DNA of 5,600 nucleotides, taken from NCBI GenBank assembly GCA_946538475.1, contig CAMNGN010000127.1, forward strand, positions 1 to 5,600, written 5' to 3'. Positions within the stretch are counted from its first letter, which is position 1, and each line of letters begins with the position of its first letter. Under the pieces are notes generated by a model, which saw only the letters and a program-made list of their open reading frames with translations, searched no databases and was not told the origin of the DNA. This stretch comes from an uncultured Blautia sp. GTDB lineage: Bacteria; Bacillota; Clostridia; Lachnospirales; Lachnospiraceae. The translations under genes and the position numbers were made by a program. Of this stretch, positions 1-5,442 are shown piece by piece.

Positions 1-515
1 TATCTTTTGACCGGCTCGATGATCGTCGCAAGCATAATGGTATTGATCGGGATCATGACCATTTCCTTCACAAATCTGGCACCTATGACAGCAACAAACC
101 CGTTTCCGTACAACATGGACAACCAGATACTGTTGAGCAGGATCCCGCAGACGATAGTATACACAATCTGGCTCATCAGGATGCGGGAAATGCCGGGCTT
201 TTGTCTGTAAAGAAAACAGCCGAAGATCACGCCCGACACCATGGATGTAATGGTAAATCCGGGGAAAAAAGGTCCGGTAGGCTTGACCAGATAGCCTCCG
301 ATATCCGAGATCATGCCGACCAAACCGCCGACTACAGGTCCGAAGAGGCAGCCTGACAGCGCGACGGGAAGCATGGAAAAGCGAATCTCGATCAGCTGTG
401 TCACCGGGATCTTGAAAAAGCCCAGAATAATGGCGATCGCCGACAGAAGGGCTGCACTGGTCATCACACGAAGATCGCGAAGCGGAGCAAACATGTTTTC
501 TTTATTTTTGAACAT
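1..515 (-). CDS. folT: FolT, folate-specific S component of an ECF transporter (3' end cut by window)
   Basis: Membrane-embedded substrate-binding subunit of an energy-coupling factor (ECF) transporter for folate; in this group it works with a shared EcfA/EcfA'/EcfT module normally encoded elsewhere, and none is seen here. The ATG at 515 is preceded by GGAGGTG at 521-527, which decides the start. The 171 codons visible show a short polar N-terminus (MFKNKENMFAPLRDLRVM), then several hydrophobic segments. Family marks include the IEIRFSMLPVALSG stretch, LFGPVVGGLVGMISDIGGYL, PTGPFFPGFTIT, and near the end ARFVKEMVMIPINTIML, which resembles the conserved R-x-x-KE...P-I-N-T of FolT. FolT proteins are about 170-180 residues, so only the last few residues should lie beyond the left edge. 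The THF riboswitch upstream independently supports folate as substrate. Family assignment is confident; specificity is inferred from motifs plus riboswitch. Confidence 0.9.
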   Translation of the reverse strand, partial: MFKNKENMFAPLRDLRVMTSAALLSAIAIILGFFKIPVTQLIEIRFSMLPVALSGCLFGPVVGGLVGMISDIGGYLVKPTGPFFPGFTITSMVSGVIFGCFLYRQKPGISRILMSQIVYTIVCGILLNSIWLSMLYGNGFVAVIGARFVKEMVMIPINTIMLATIIEPVKR

Positions 516-548
516 AAAAACACCTCCTTTGCAGCTTTTTCTCCATTA

Positions 549-583
549 CTACATCGGAGGCGTTTTATACGCTTGAGACGTAG
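549..583 (-). promoter_or_regulatory. Putative expression-platform stem of the THF riboswitch
   Basis: On the minus strand CTACGTC (583-577) pairs with GATGTAG (555-549) over 7 bp, enclosing a small hairpin GCGT/ACGC (572-569 with 563-560). Its 5' arm reuses bases 583-579 that belong to the 3' strand of aptamer P1, so the two folds exclude each other. The segment CGCCTCC (562-556) inside it is complementary over 7 pairs (one G-U) to the folT Shine-Dalgarno GGAGGTG (527-521). No U-tract follows, so control of translation is more likely than termination. The pairing is seen directly; the switching role is inference. Confidence 0.5.
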
Positions 584-709
584 CAGCGGGATGCGGCGGC
601 GGAACCGCAAGGAAGATCCCCTGATCCATACGCGAGGGAAACTCCTTTTCGTCCCGGTGACAACTCCCTGTTCACCAGGCACTTGACGCTCCGCAGCCTA
701 CTCTGCACG
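579..709 (-). ncRNA. Tetrahydrofolate (THF) riboswitch aptamer in the folT leader
   Basis: A cis-acting RNA that binds reduced folates and lowers expression of folate genes. Read on the minus strand, it holds the conserved blocks of the class in order: AGAGTAG (704-698), AGCGTCAAGTG, the loop core GGGA inside an 8-bp P3 stem (CCTGGTGA 679-672 with TCACCGGG 660-653), ACGAA just after P3, GCGGTT, and GCATCC near the 3' end. P1 forms from CGTGCAG (709-703) and CTGC-T-ACG (586-579) with one bulged T. P2 can form between GGCTGCGG and CCGCCGCC with one mismatch. It lies 64 bases upstream of the folT start, the usual target of this class. An extra stem-loop sits between ACGAA and GCGGTT, making it longer than the roughly 90-100 nt typical aptamer. 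Confidence 0.85.
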
Positions 710-869
710 ATACTATTTATTTTTCAGAACTTTACAGCTCCTGCTGCATGATTATTATACTGTCGGACCACGAAAAATAAAATATGAAATCTGTGATTTT
801 TATATTACTTTTTTATGATCCGATGATCAGATTTTAACCGGCTGCCGGACGGCCTGCATGCCGTACCGA
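710..869. other. Intergenic region between guaB and the folT riboswitch
   Basis: This holds the candidate folT promoter. Just after the guaB stop the minus strand has a GC-rich patch that can form a short imperfect hairpin (ACGGC with GCCGT around 846-862) without a following U-run, and a weak 5-bp palindrome at about 818-831. No convincing terminator for guaB is visible, so some read-through from guaB into the folT leader is possible. No gene is seen here. Confidence 0.5.
754..759 (-). promoter_or_regulatory. folT: Candidate folT promoter -10 box (TATAAT)
   Basis: A perfect TATAAT reads on the minus strand at 759-754. Transcription would begin near 747, about 40 bases ahead of the riboswitch P1 stem, so the whole aptamer would be transcribed. 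The matching -35 region, about 17 bases upstream, is AT-rich but a poor match to TTGACA. A second -10-like TAGTAT (715-710) would start transcription inside P1 and is therefore less likely. Confidence 0.45.
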
Positions 870-2375
870 TTATTTCTCTGCTCCTCTGCTCTCTCTCTGG
901 ATGACGTCGTGTGCGCCGCCCTCCACGATACTGGTCGCGGATACGAGTGTGAGCTTGGCCTTCTGCTGGAACTCGGGGATGGTGAGTGCGCCGCAGTTGC
1001 ACATGGTGGATTTGACCTTGAGGATGGTCTTGGCGACATTCTCTTTCAGAGGGCCGGCATAAGGAACGTAGGAGTCAACACCCTCTTCGAAAGTGAGTTT
1101 CTTGTCGCCGCCCAGGTCGTAGCGCTGCCAGTTGCGTGCGCGGTTGGAGCCTTCACCCCAGTACTCTTTAACGAAGGAGCCGCCGACGAGAAGCTTCTCG
1201 GTCGGGCTCTCGTCAAAACGGGCAAAGTAACGGCCCAGCATGACAAAGTCAGCGCCCATGGCCAGTGCCAGAGCGATATGGTGGTCATAAACGATACCGC
1301 CGTCGGAGCAGACGGGAATATAGATGCCGGTCTTCTCATAATACTCATCACGTGCCTTGCAGACCTCGATCAGGGCAGTTGCCTGGCCGCGGCCGATGCC
1401 CTTGGTCTCACGGGTGATGCAGATGGAGCCGCCGCCGATACCGACTTTGATGAAGTCAGCGCCGCACTCGGCCAGGAAGAGGAAGCCTTCCTTATCAACA
1501 ACGTTGCCTGCACCGACCTTGACGGTGTCGCCGTATTTTTCACGGATCCAGGCAAGTGTCAGCTTCTGCCACTCGGAAAAACCTTCAGAAGAATCAATGC
1601 ACAAAACATCCGCGCCTGCCTCGACCAGTGCGGGAACGCGCTCTGCGTAGTCCCTGGTGTTGATACCGGCACCGACGACATAGCGCTTGTGCGCATCGAG
1701 CATCTCACCGGGGTTCTCCTTGTGGGCGTCATAGTCCTTGCGGAAAACGAAGGAAACAAGACGTCCGTCCTTGCTGATGACAGGGAGAGCATTGATCTTG
1801 TTGTCCCAGAGCATATCATTTGCTTCACTTAAGGTCATTCCCTCATGGCCGTAGACGATCTTGTCGATGGGTGTCATGAAGGTCTCGACCTTTGTATCGA
1901 GAGGCATGCGGCTGATACGGTAATCACGGCTTGTGACGATACCGACGAACTTTCCGCTCGCGGTTCCGTCTTCCGTAACTGCCACTGTGGAATGTCCGGT
2001 CTTTTCTTTCAGCGCAAGAATATCCGCAAGAGTGGCATCAGGGCAGATGTTGGAATCGCTGGGGACAAATCCGGCCTTATAGCCCTTGGCGCGAGCGACC
2101 ATAGCCGCCTCGCTCTCAATGCTCTGAGACCCGTAAATAAAGGACACGCCGCCGCTCTGAGCCAGTGCCACTGCCAGGCGGTCGCCGGATACAGACTGCA
2201 TGATCGCGGAGACCATGGGGATGGTCAGCTCGATCGCAGGCTTCTCGCCCTTACGATATTTGACAAGAGGAGTTTTCAGGGATACATTTGCAGGCATGCA
2301 TTCGCAAGATGAAAAGCCCGGGATCAAAAGATATTCATTAAAAGTGTGAGAAGGTTCGTTGATGTAGATAGCCAT
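870..2375 (-). CDS. guaB: IMP dehydrogenase, Tritrichomonas-like type
   Basis: Catalyses NAD-dependent oxidation of IMP to XMP, the first committed step to GMP; cytosolic, usually tetrameric. The 501 residues form a TIM barrel (about 1-105 and 225-501) interrupted by a pair of CBS domains (about 110-222). The catalytic loop GIGGGSICITRE places the nucleophile at Cys319; Asp358 in CSDGG binds the IMP ribose; the mobile flap has Arg418-Tyr419 in NWQRYDLGG; EGGAHD near residue 485 matches the C-terminal cation-binding segment. From memory of the family, these positions carry the same numbers as in the T. foetus enzyme, which also shares the N-terminus (NEPxHTFNEYLLIPG) and the residues Arg241, Trp269, Lys310 and Glu431. 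Typical bacterial GuaB has a PGSICTTR-like loop instead. The ATG at 2375 is chosen because it reproduces the family N-terminus and has AAAGGG at 2382-2387. It appears to be transcribed alone from its own promoter. Confidence 0.97.
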   Translation of the reverse strand: MAIYINEPSHTFNEYLLIPGFSSCECMPANVSLKTPLVKYRKGEKPAIELTIPMVSAIMQSVSGDRLAVALAQSGGVSFIYGSQSIESEAAMVARAKGYKAGFVPSDSNICPDATLADILALKEKTGHSTVAVTEDGTASGKFVGIVTSRDYRISRMPLDTKVETFMTPIDKIVYGHEGMTLSEANDMLWDNKINALPVISKDGRLVSFVFRKDYDAHKENPGEMLDAHKRYVVGAGINTRDYAERVPALVEAGADVLCIDSSEGFSEWQKLTLAWIREKYGDTVKVGAGNVVDKEGFLFLAECGADFIKVGIGGGSICITRETKGIGRGQATALIEVCKARDEYYEKTGIYIPVCSDGGIVYDHHIALALAMGADFVMLGRYFARFDESPTEKLLVGGSFVKEYWGEGSNRARNWQRYDLGGDKKLTFEEGVDSYVPYAGPLKENVAKTILKVKSTMCNCGALTIPEFQQKAKLTLVSATSIVEGGAHDVIQRESRGAEK

Positions 2376-2400
2376 GTATTTCCCTTTGTCCTTTCTTTTT

Positions 2401-2460
2401 GAATCTCTGCAGCCCGGGACGCATAAATACCCTCATCTGCAGAAACCGTAACTGTTTCTG
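2401..2460 (-). promoter_or_regulatory. Structured guaB 5' leader
   Basis: The minus-strand leader contains a perfect 7-bp hairpin, CAGAAAC (2460-2454) and GTTTCTG (2446-2440) around the loop AGTTACG. It is followed by two CTGCAG copies (2442-2437 and 2412-2407) that could pair around a GGG/CCC stem; the first overlaps the hairpin, so the two folds would compete. There is no U-tract, so it is not a classical terminator. I could not match it to a purine, PRPP or ppGpp riboswitch. Confidence 0.35.
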
Positions 2461-2507
2461 TCAGTTGTTTCCTGTTCTTATATGGTTCATTTTGGTAGAT
2501 TTCAGCA

Positions 2508-2536
2508 AGTATACTATTTGAAAACAAGAATTGCAA
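2508..2536 (-). promoter_or_regulatory. guaB: guaB promoter (TTGCAA-17-TATACT)
   Basis: On the minus strand, TTGCAA (2536-2531), a 17-base spacer and TATACT (2513-2508) make a good sigma-A-type promoter. Transcription would start near 2501, giving a leader of about 125 bases before the guaB start codon. Confidence 0.7.
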
Positions 2537-2560
2537 TACCTGTTTTAACAATCCCCGGGA

Positions 2561-2587
2561 CATATACGCCACATATCTGAGTCATAT
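2561..2587. repeat. Three CATAT repeats at exact 11-bp spacing upstream of the guaB promoter
   Basis: CATAT occurs at 2561-2565, 2572-2576 and 2583-2587 on the plus strand, each 11 bp from the last, close to one helical turn. The array begins 24 bp upstream of the guaB -35 box. The spacing is seen directly; a role as a binding site for a regulator or in curvature is only inference. Confidence 0.4.
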
Positions 2588-2641
2588 CTCAATCGTGTTA
2601 TCTGTGCACGTCCTCTCGAGGTCATGTACATGTAATGCTGC

Positions 2642-2669
2642 GTGCGGCGATTCCAATGCGCCTGCGCAC
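2642..2669. repeat. Imperfect GC-rich inverted repeat in the guaB-fba intergenic region
   Basis: GTGCG-GCG (2642-2649) pairs with CGC (2659-2661) and CGCAC (2665-2669) around a small loop with a 3-base bulge. It lies between the two divergent promoters in otherwise AT-rich DNA. No T-run follows on either strand, so it is not a clear terminator. A nearby perfect 10-bp palindrome, CATGTACATG, sits at 2623-2632. Function unknown. Confidence 0.3.
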
Positions 2670-2760
2670 CGAACCCCCCGCAATATACAAACAGATCAAT
2701 ATCCGGAAAAAGTCAAAAAACATCCCCAAAAAGCATTCGCAAAAAAACGCTATTATCGGC

Positions 2761-2789
2761 TTTTCATTTTTAATAATTACATATATAAT
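2761..2789 (+). promoter_or_regulatory. fba: fba promoter (TTTTCA-17-TATAAT)
   Basis: TTTTCA (2761-2766), a 17-base AT-rich spacer and a perfect TATAAT (2784-2789) form a good sigma-A-type promoter. Transcription would start near 2796, giving a leader of about 85 bases. An A-rich stretch directly upstream could act as an UP element, as expected for a strongly expressed glycolytic gene. Confidence 0.65.
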
Positions 2790-2801
2790 AAGAAAAGTGA
2801 C

Positions 2802-2835
2802 GGCCTGAACATGCGCAGAACGCTTCTTTCAGGTC
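2802..2835 (+). promoter_or_regulatory. Hairpin at the 5' end of the fba leader
   Basis: GGCCTGAA (2802-2809) pairs with TTCAGGTC (2828-2835) over 8 bp including one G-U, with an inner GCG/CGC stem (2813-2815 with 2821-2823). It begins within about 10 bases of the predicted transcript start, a position where hairpins often protect mRNA from decay. No U-run follows. Role inferred. Confidence 0.4.
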
Positions 2836-2881
2836 CGAAATCACATAATATCAGAACTCATTTTACGAAGGAGGATTTCAA

Positions 2882-3745
2882 ATGTTAGTTTCTGCAAAAG
2901 AAATGGTCCAGGCCGCTTATGCCGGTCACTATGCAATCGGTGCTTTCAACCTCAACAACCTTGAGTGGACAAAGGCAGTTCTGCAGGCCGCTCAGGAGTC
3001 TCAGGCTCCCGTCATCGTCCAGGTTTCCGAGGGCGCAGGCAAGTATATGGCCGGCTTCAAGAATGTTGCTGACATGGTCAGGAATGTCATCGAGTATCAG
3101 AAGATCACTGTTCCGGTAGCTCTTCATCTCGACCACGGCACATACGACGGCTGCAAGGCCTGCATCGACGCAGGATTCTCCAGCATCATGTTTGACGGCT
3201 CCGCTCTTCCCTTCGAAGAGAACGTTGCCAAGACCAAAGAGCTCGTTGCCATCTGCAATGAGAAGGGCATGTCCATCGAGGCGGAAGTCGGCGCGATCGG
3301 CGGCGAGGAAGATGGTGTCGTAGGTATGGGCGAGTGCGCAGATCCCGATGAGTGCAAGAAGATTGCTGACCTTGGCATCACCATGCTGGCAGCAGGCATC
3401 GGCAACATCCACGGCGTATATCCGGAAGGATGGCCGGGACTCCGCTTTGACGTTCTTGATGCGATCAAGGACAAAGTCGGCACCATGCCTCTGGTTCTCC
3501 ACGGCGGTTCCGGAATTCCGGATGCTATGGTTCAGGATGCCATTAAGCGCGGCGTCTCCAAGATCAATGTCAACACTGAGTGCCAGATCGCTTTTGCGAA
3601 GGCAACCAGAGCCTACATCGAGGCCGGCAAGGATCAGGCAGGCAAGGGCTTCGATCCCCGCAAGCTCCTCGCTCCCGGCGCCCAGGGTATTGTCGACATG
3701 GTCAAATACAAAATCGAAGTTTTCGGCAGCGCCGGCAAGGCCTGA
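2882..3745 (+). CDS. fba: Class II fructose-1,6-bisphosphate aldolase
   Basis: Zinc-dependent aldolase that splits fructose 1,6-bisphosphate into dihydroxyacetone phosphate and glyceraldehyde 3-phosphate, and the reverse in gluconeogenesis; cytosolic. The 287-residue protein is a single TIM barrel of the short (class IIB) length. Visible marks are AFNLNNLEW near the N-terminus, SEGAGKYMAGF (49-59), HLDHG with catalytic Asp84 and zinc ligand His85, the further zinc ligands His177 (IGNIHGVYP) and His207 (LVLHGGSGIP), and the phosphate-binding KINVNTE segment (227-233). The ATG at 2882 follows a strong AGGAGG at 2869-2874. It has its own promoter and terminator, so it is likely monocistronic. 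Related class II enzymes acting on tagatose bisphosphate or other ketoses (GatY/KbaY) share the fold; the NLNNLE and SEGAGKYM segments and the lone housekeeping-type context favour the glycolytic enzyme. Confidence 0.93.
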   Translation: MLVSAKEMVQAAYAGHYAIGAFNLNNLEWTKAVLQAAQESQAPVIVQVSEGAGKYMAGFKNVADMVRNVIEYQKITVPVALHLDHGTYDGCKACIDAGFSSIMFDGSALPFEENVAKTKELVAICNEKGMSIEAEVGAIGGEEDGVVGMGECADPDECKKIADLGITMLAAGIGNIHGVYPEGWPGLRFDVLDAIKDKVGTMPLVLHGGSGIPDAMVQDAIKRGVSKINVNTECQIAFAKATRAYIEAGKDQAGKGFDPRKLLAPGAQGIVDMVKYKIEVFGSAGKA

Positions 3746-3794
3746 TCGGTCTCTTCATAAATGTTCCGGGCTGCTCACGGCTGCCTGAGAACTA

Positions 3795-3811
3795 GCGGCA
3801 CACCGTGCCGC
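3795..3811 (+). repeat. Perfect hairpin downstream of fba
   Basis: GCGGCAC (3795-3801) and GTGCCGC (3805-3811) form a 7-bp stem with a 3-base loop, 49 bases after the fba stop. The following bases (ATGATTATT) are only moderately T-rich, so termination here would be weak. It may protect the 3' end or act as a first, leaky terminator ahead of the stronger one at 3841. Confidence 0.45.
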
Positions 3812-3840
3812 ATGATTATTTCATACCTGATAATGATACA

Positions 3841-3876
3841 GGAGGCATCTCCCCGAGGGGAAATGCCTCCTTTTTA
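3841..3876 (+). terminator. Rho-independent terminator of fba
   Basis: GGAGGCAT (3841-3848) pairs with ATGCCTCC (3863-3870), with an inner CCCC/GGGG stem (3851-3854 and 3857-3860), followed by TTTTTATT. This is a textbook intrinsic terminator for the plus-strand fba transcript. On the other strand the hairpin is followed by a weaker T-rich stretch (TGTATCATTAT), so it may also stop transcripts coming from the convergent reductase gene. Confidence 0.9.
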
Positions 3877-3935
3877 TTGCCAGGTTCCTTACAGGCACCT
3901 GCCGTTATAAAACCTGCTGCTATGGTATCGCCCGC

Positions 3936-4031
3936 TTACAGCGCCGCCAGCAGCGAATCGATCAGCTCGCGGCTGCCGAGTCTCAAGCTGAAAGCCGTGG
4001 CACTTCCCCCCGCGTCGCGATCCAAGTCATA
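3936..4031 (-). pseudogene. Possible C-terminal gene remnant after the reductase gene
   Basis: Immediately after the reductase stop, another minus-strand frame stays open for 31 codons and ends in TAA (3938-3936). Its translation (YDLDRDAGGSATAF, SLRLGSRELIDSLLAAL) looks like the end of a real protein: a predicted amphipathic helix, and codon choices (CTG, GCG, GAG, ATC) like its neighbours. There is no ATG in frame and no ribosome binding site. It could be the tail of a gene that once followed the reductase and lost its front by deletion, or chance. I do not recognise the family. Confidence 0.3.
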
Positions 4032-4039
4032 TCACCATA

Positions 4040-5302
4040 TCACTCTGTAAAATTCGCGAGCAGATACTCCTCCGCCTCCGGGCACCACAGACCCCTGTTG
4101 CCTTCCACGATATCGGCGAGCTTCCCGTACCTGGGATCTTCCGCTTCTCTCGTGCGGAGCTCATCCAGCGCGATGAGAGGCATCGTGATGTGCGTGTAGA
4201 TCAGCTTCTTTCCGCCAGGGATCCCCGGCAGGTTCAGAGTCGTTTCCGCCGCAGCATCCAGGCCGCCGATATGTGTGACCATGACGGCCGGATCGATCCG
4301 TCCCTCCGCTGTAAGGCGCAGTGACTCGATCATATCGTCAGTGTTGCCGCCGGTCGTACCCATGACATGGGTGGATCCGTAATGGACTTCGTAGAAGTTT
4401 ATCTTCGCGGAGAATTTCGGATCCGTCGGGCCGGCGAAGAAGTTCAGGCAGCCATCGCGCCCAAGGATCCCGCTGGACTGCTCGATGACAGCCGGCACCG
4501 GCGCGTAGCAAAGCACGTCGTCATAGCCTGTTCCGCCGCTGAGCGCGCGAAGTTCCGCAACCGCATCATCCATCCCTGCTGTATTGACAAAATACAGATC
4601 GATTCCTTCTTCATCCTTAATCTGCGCAGGCGGGAACAATTCTTCGGCGCGGGCCAGGCGTTCCTCATTGATATCGGTCACGACGACCATGCCGGGTCTT
4701 CTGTCGCAGTGGAGCGCGTAAGTCAGCGCACCGAGTCCCATGGGGCCTGCGCCTGCCATGATCGCGAGCTTGCCGCCCTCTTTGATCCCCATTTCATGCT
4801 GGTACACGCCCATCCTGGTGTGATAGGCCGCGTGGAAAGCGCCGATCGAACAGCTCATGGGCTCCGCCAGGGATGCCTCATAATACGCCTTGCCATGATA
4901 AGGAAGGAGGCATCCGCACTCCATGATCTCTGCCGGAAGAATGCAGTATGTCGCGTCGCCGCCACAGAACTCATAGGAATATCCGGGGCTCCACATGGTA
5001 CCCTTGTAGTTGAGCGCAGGCTGTTCCGTGAACTTCATGCCGGGCTCATAGATGCCCTCATACTTCTTACCGACTTTGACGATATCGCCGGCAAATTCAT
5101 GTCCCATGATCGCGGGATGCTCAGCCACATCTTCATGTACGCGTTTGTGTTCTGTTCCCAAGATCGCGCACTTATAAGTGGACATGCAGATCGAATCCGT
5201 TACAACGCGCACCAGTATCTCATCGTCCTTGATCTCCGGAAGCTCGAATTCATCGAGGCGAAGGTCTTTTGCAGCGTGTAGTCTTACAGCTTTCGTTTTC
5301 AT
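4040..5302 (-). CDS. sorE: L-sorbose-1-phosphate reductase-like zinc-type dehydrogenase
   Basis: Medium-chain dehydrogenase expected to reduce L-sorbose 1-phosphate to D-glucitol 6-phosphate with NAD(P)H; cytosolic. The 420 residues show an N-terminal GroES-like catalytic domain with putative zinc ligands Cys39 (DSICMSTYK), His68-Glu69 (GHEFAG) and Glu147 (LAEPMS), then a Rossmann fold with AGAGPMGLGAL (183-193) and Asp210 ending beta-2, which suggests NAD preference. The four-cysteine structural zinc loop of alcohol dehydrogenases is absent, as in the sorbose-phosphate group. Also typical of SorE are VVTDSICMSTYK, GCLNFFAGPTDPKFSAKINF, TGGNTDDM and GGKKLIYT. The ATG at 5302 is chosen over an in-frame GTG at 5332 because AAGGAGA at 5317-5311 sits 8 bases before it and the family begins MKTKAxRL. 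A PTS EIIA gene lies 140 bp upstream on the same strand, supporting a sugar-phosphate substrate. Exact sugar not provable from sequence. Confidence 0.82.
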   Translation of the reverse strand: MKTKAVRLHAAKDLRLDEFELPEIKDDEILVRVVTDSICMSTYKCAILGTEHKRVHEDVAEHPAIMGHEFAGDIVKVGKKYEGIYEPGMKFTEQPALNYKGTMWSPGYSYEFCGGDATYCILPAEIMECGCLLPYHGKAYYEASLAEPMSCSIGAFHAAYHTRMGVYQHEMGIKEGGKLAIMAGAGPMGLGALTYALHCDRRPGMVVVTDINEERLARAEELFPPAQIKDEEGIDLYFVNTAGMDDAVAELRALSGGTGYDDVLCYAPVPAVIEQSSGILGRDGCLNFFAGPTDPKFSAKINFYEVHYGSTHVMGTTGGNTDDMIESLRLTAEGRIDPAVMVTHIGGLDAAAETTLNLPGIPGGKKLIYTHITMPLIALDELRTREAEDPRYGKLADIVEGNRGLWCPEAEEYLLANFTE

Positions 5303-5350
5303 ATCAACAATCTCCTTTTCACTTTGAAGCACTTGTCATCTCTCTCCGGC

Positions 5351-5394
5351 GCTGTCCCCCACAGCCCGGTGCGGCCGTATGCAGGGCCGCCCGG
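5351..5394 (-). repeat. Tandem intercistronic hairpins between EIIA and reductase genes
   Basis: On the minus strand, CCGGGCGGCC (5394-5385) pairs with GGCCGC-A-CCGG (5376-5366) in a 10-bp GC stem with one bulged A and an 8-base loop. Directly after it GCTGT (5365-5361) and ACAGC (5355-5351) form a second stem around GGGGG. Neither is followed by a U-run, so these are more likely mRNA processing or stability elements than terminators; they could set different levels for the two genes. Confidence 0.5.
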
Positions 5395-5442
5395 ACCGGC
5401 AAGAAGAATCAGGAACAGAAAAATGGTTTCTCACGAGATCAC

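Larger units (their letters stand above)
2376..2881. other. Divergent intergenic region, guaB (left) and fba (right)
   Basis: About 500 bp without a convincing gene. From left to right it holds the guaB leader and promoter (2376-2536), the phased CATAT repeats, a palindrome and inverted repeat (2612-2669), an A-rich stretch without recognisable signals (about 2690-2755), and the fba promoter and leader (2761-2881). Open frames that cross it (minus 2324-2572, plus 2595-2888) run through these signals, lack ribosome binding sites and resemble no family. Confidence 0.6.

Noticed and set aside
731..758. Plus-strand promoter-like TTTACA-16-TATTAT
   Set aside because: It would point into the antisense of guaB with no plus-strand gene downstream; the AT-rich region makes chance matches likely.
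818..831. Short palindrome after guaB as a terminator
   Set aside because: The stem is only 5 bp and AT-containing, and no U-run follows on the minus strand.
858..1832. Long plus-strand open frame opposite guaB (324 codons)
   Set aside because: It lies wholly antisense to a clearly real guaB, has low-complexity composition and matches no family.
2480..2501. Purine riboswitch, suggested by an AATCTACC stretch in the guaB leader
   Set aside because: The paired P2/P3 stems, the TATGG-type loop and the remaining conserved core could not be found around it.
2595..2888. Plus-strand open frame of 97 codons ahead of fba
   Set aside because: It runs through the fba promoter, leader hairpin and ribosome binding site and overlaps the fba start out of frame.
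3805..4050. Plus-strand open frame of 81 codons after fba
   Set aside because: It runs through the fba terminator and has no ribosome binding site.
4367..5281. Long plus-strand open frame opposite the reductase gene (304 codons)
   Set aside because: It is an antisense shadow of a well-supported gene; no ribosome site and no recognisable domain.
5303..5332. In-frame GTG at 5332 as an earlier start for the reductase (10 extra residues)
   Set aside because: It has no well-placed ribosome binding site, while the ATG at 5302 follows AAGGAGA by 8 bases and matches the family N-terminus.
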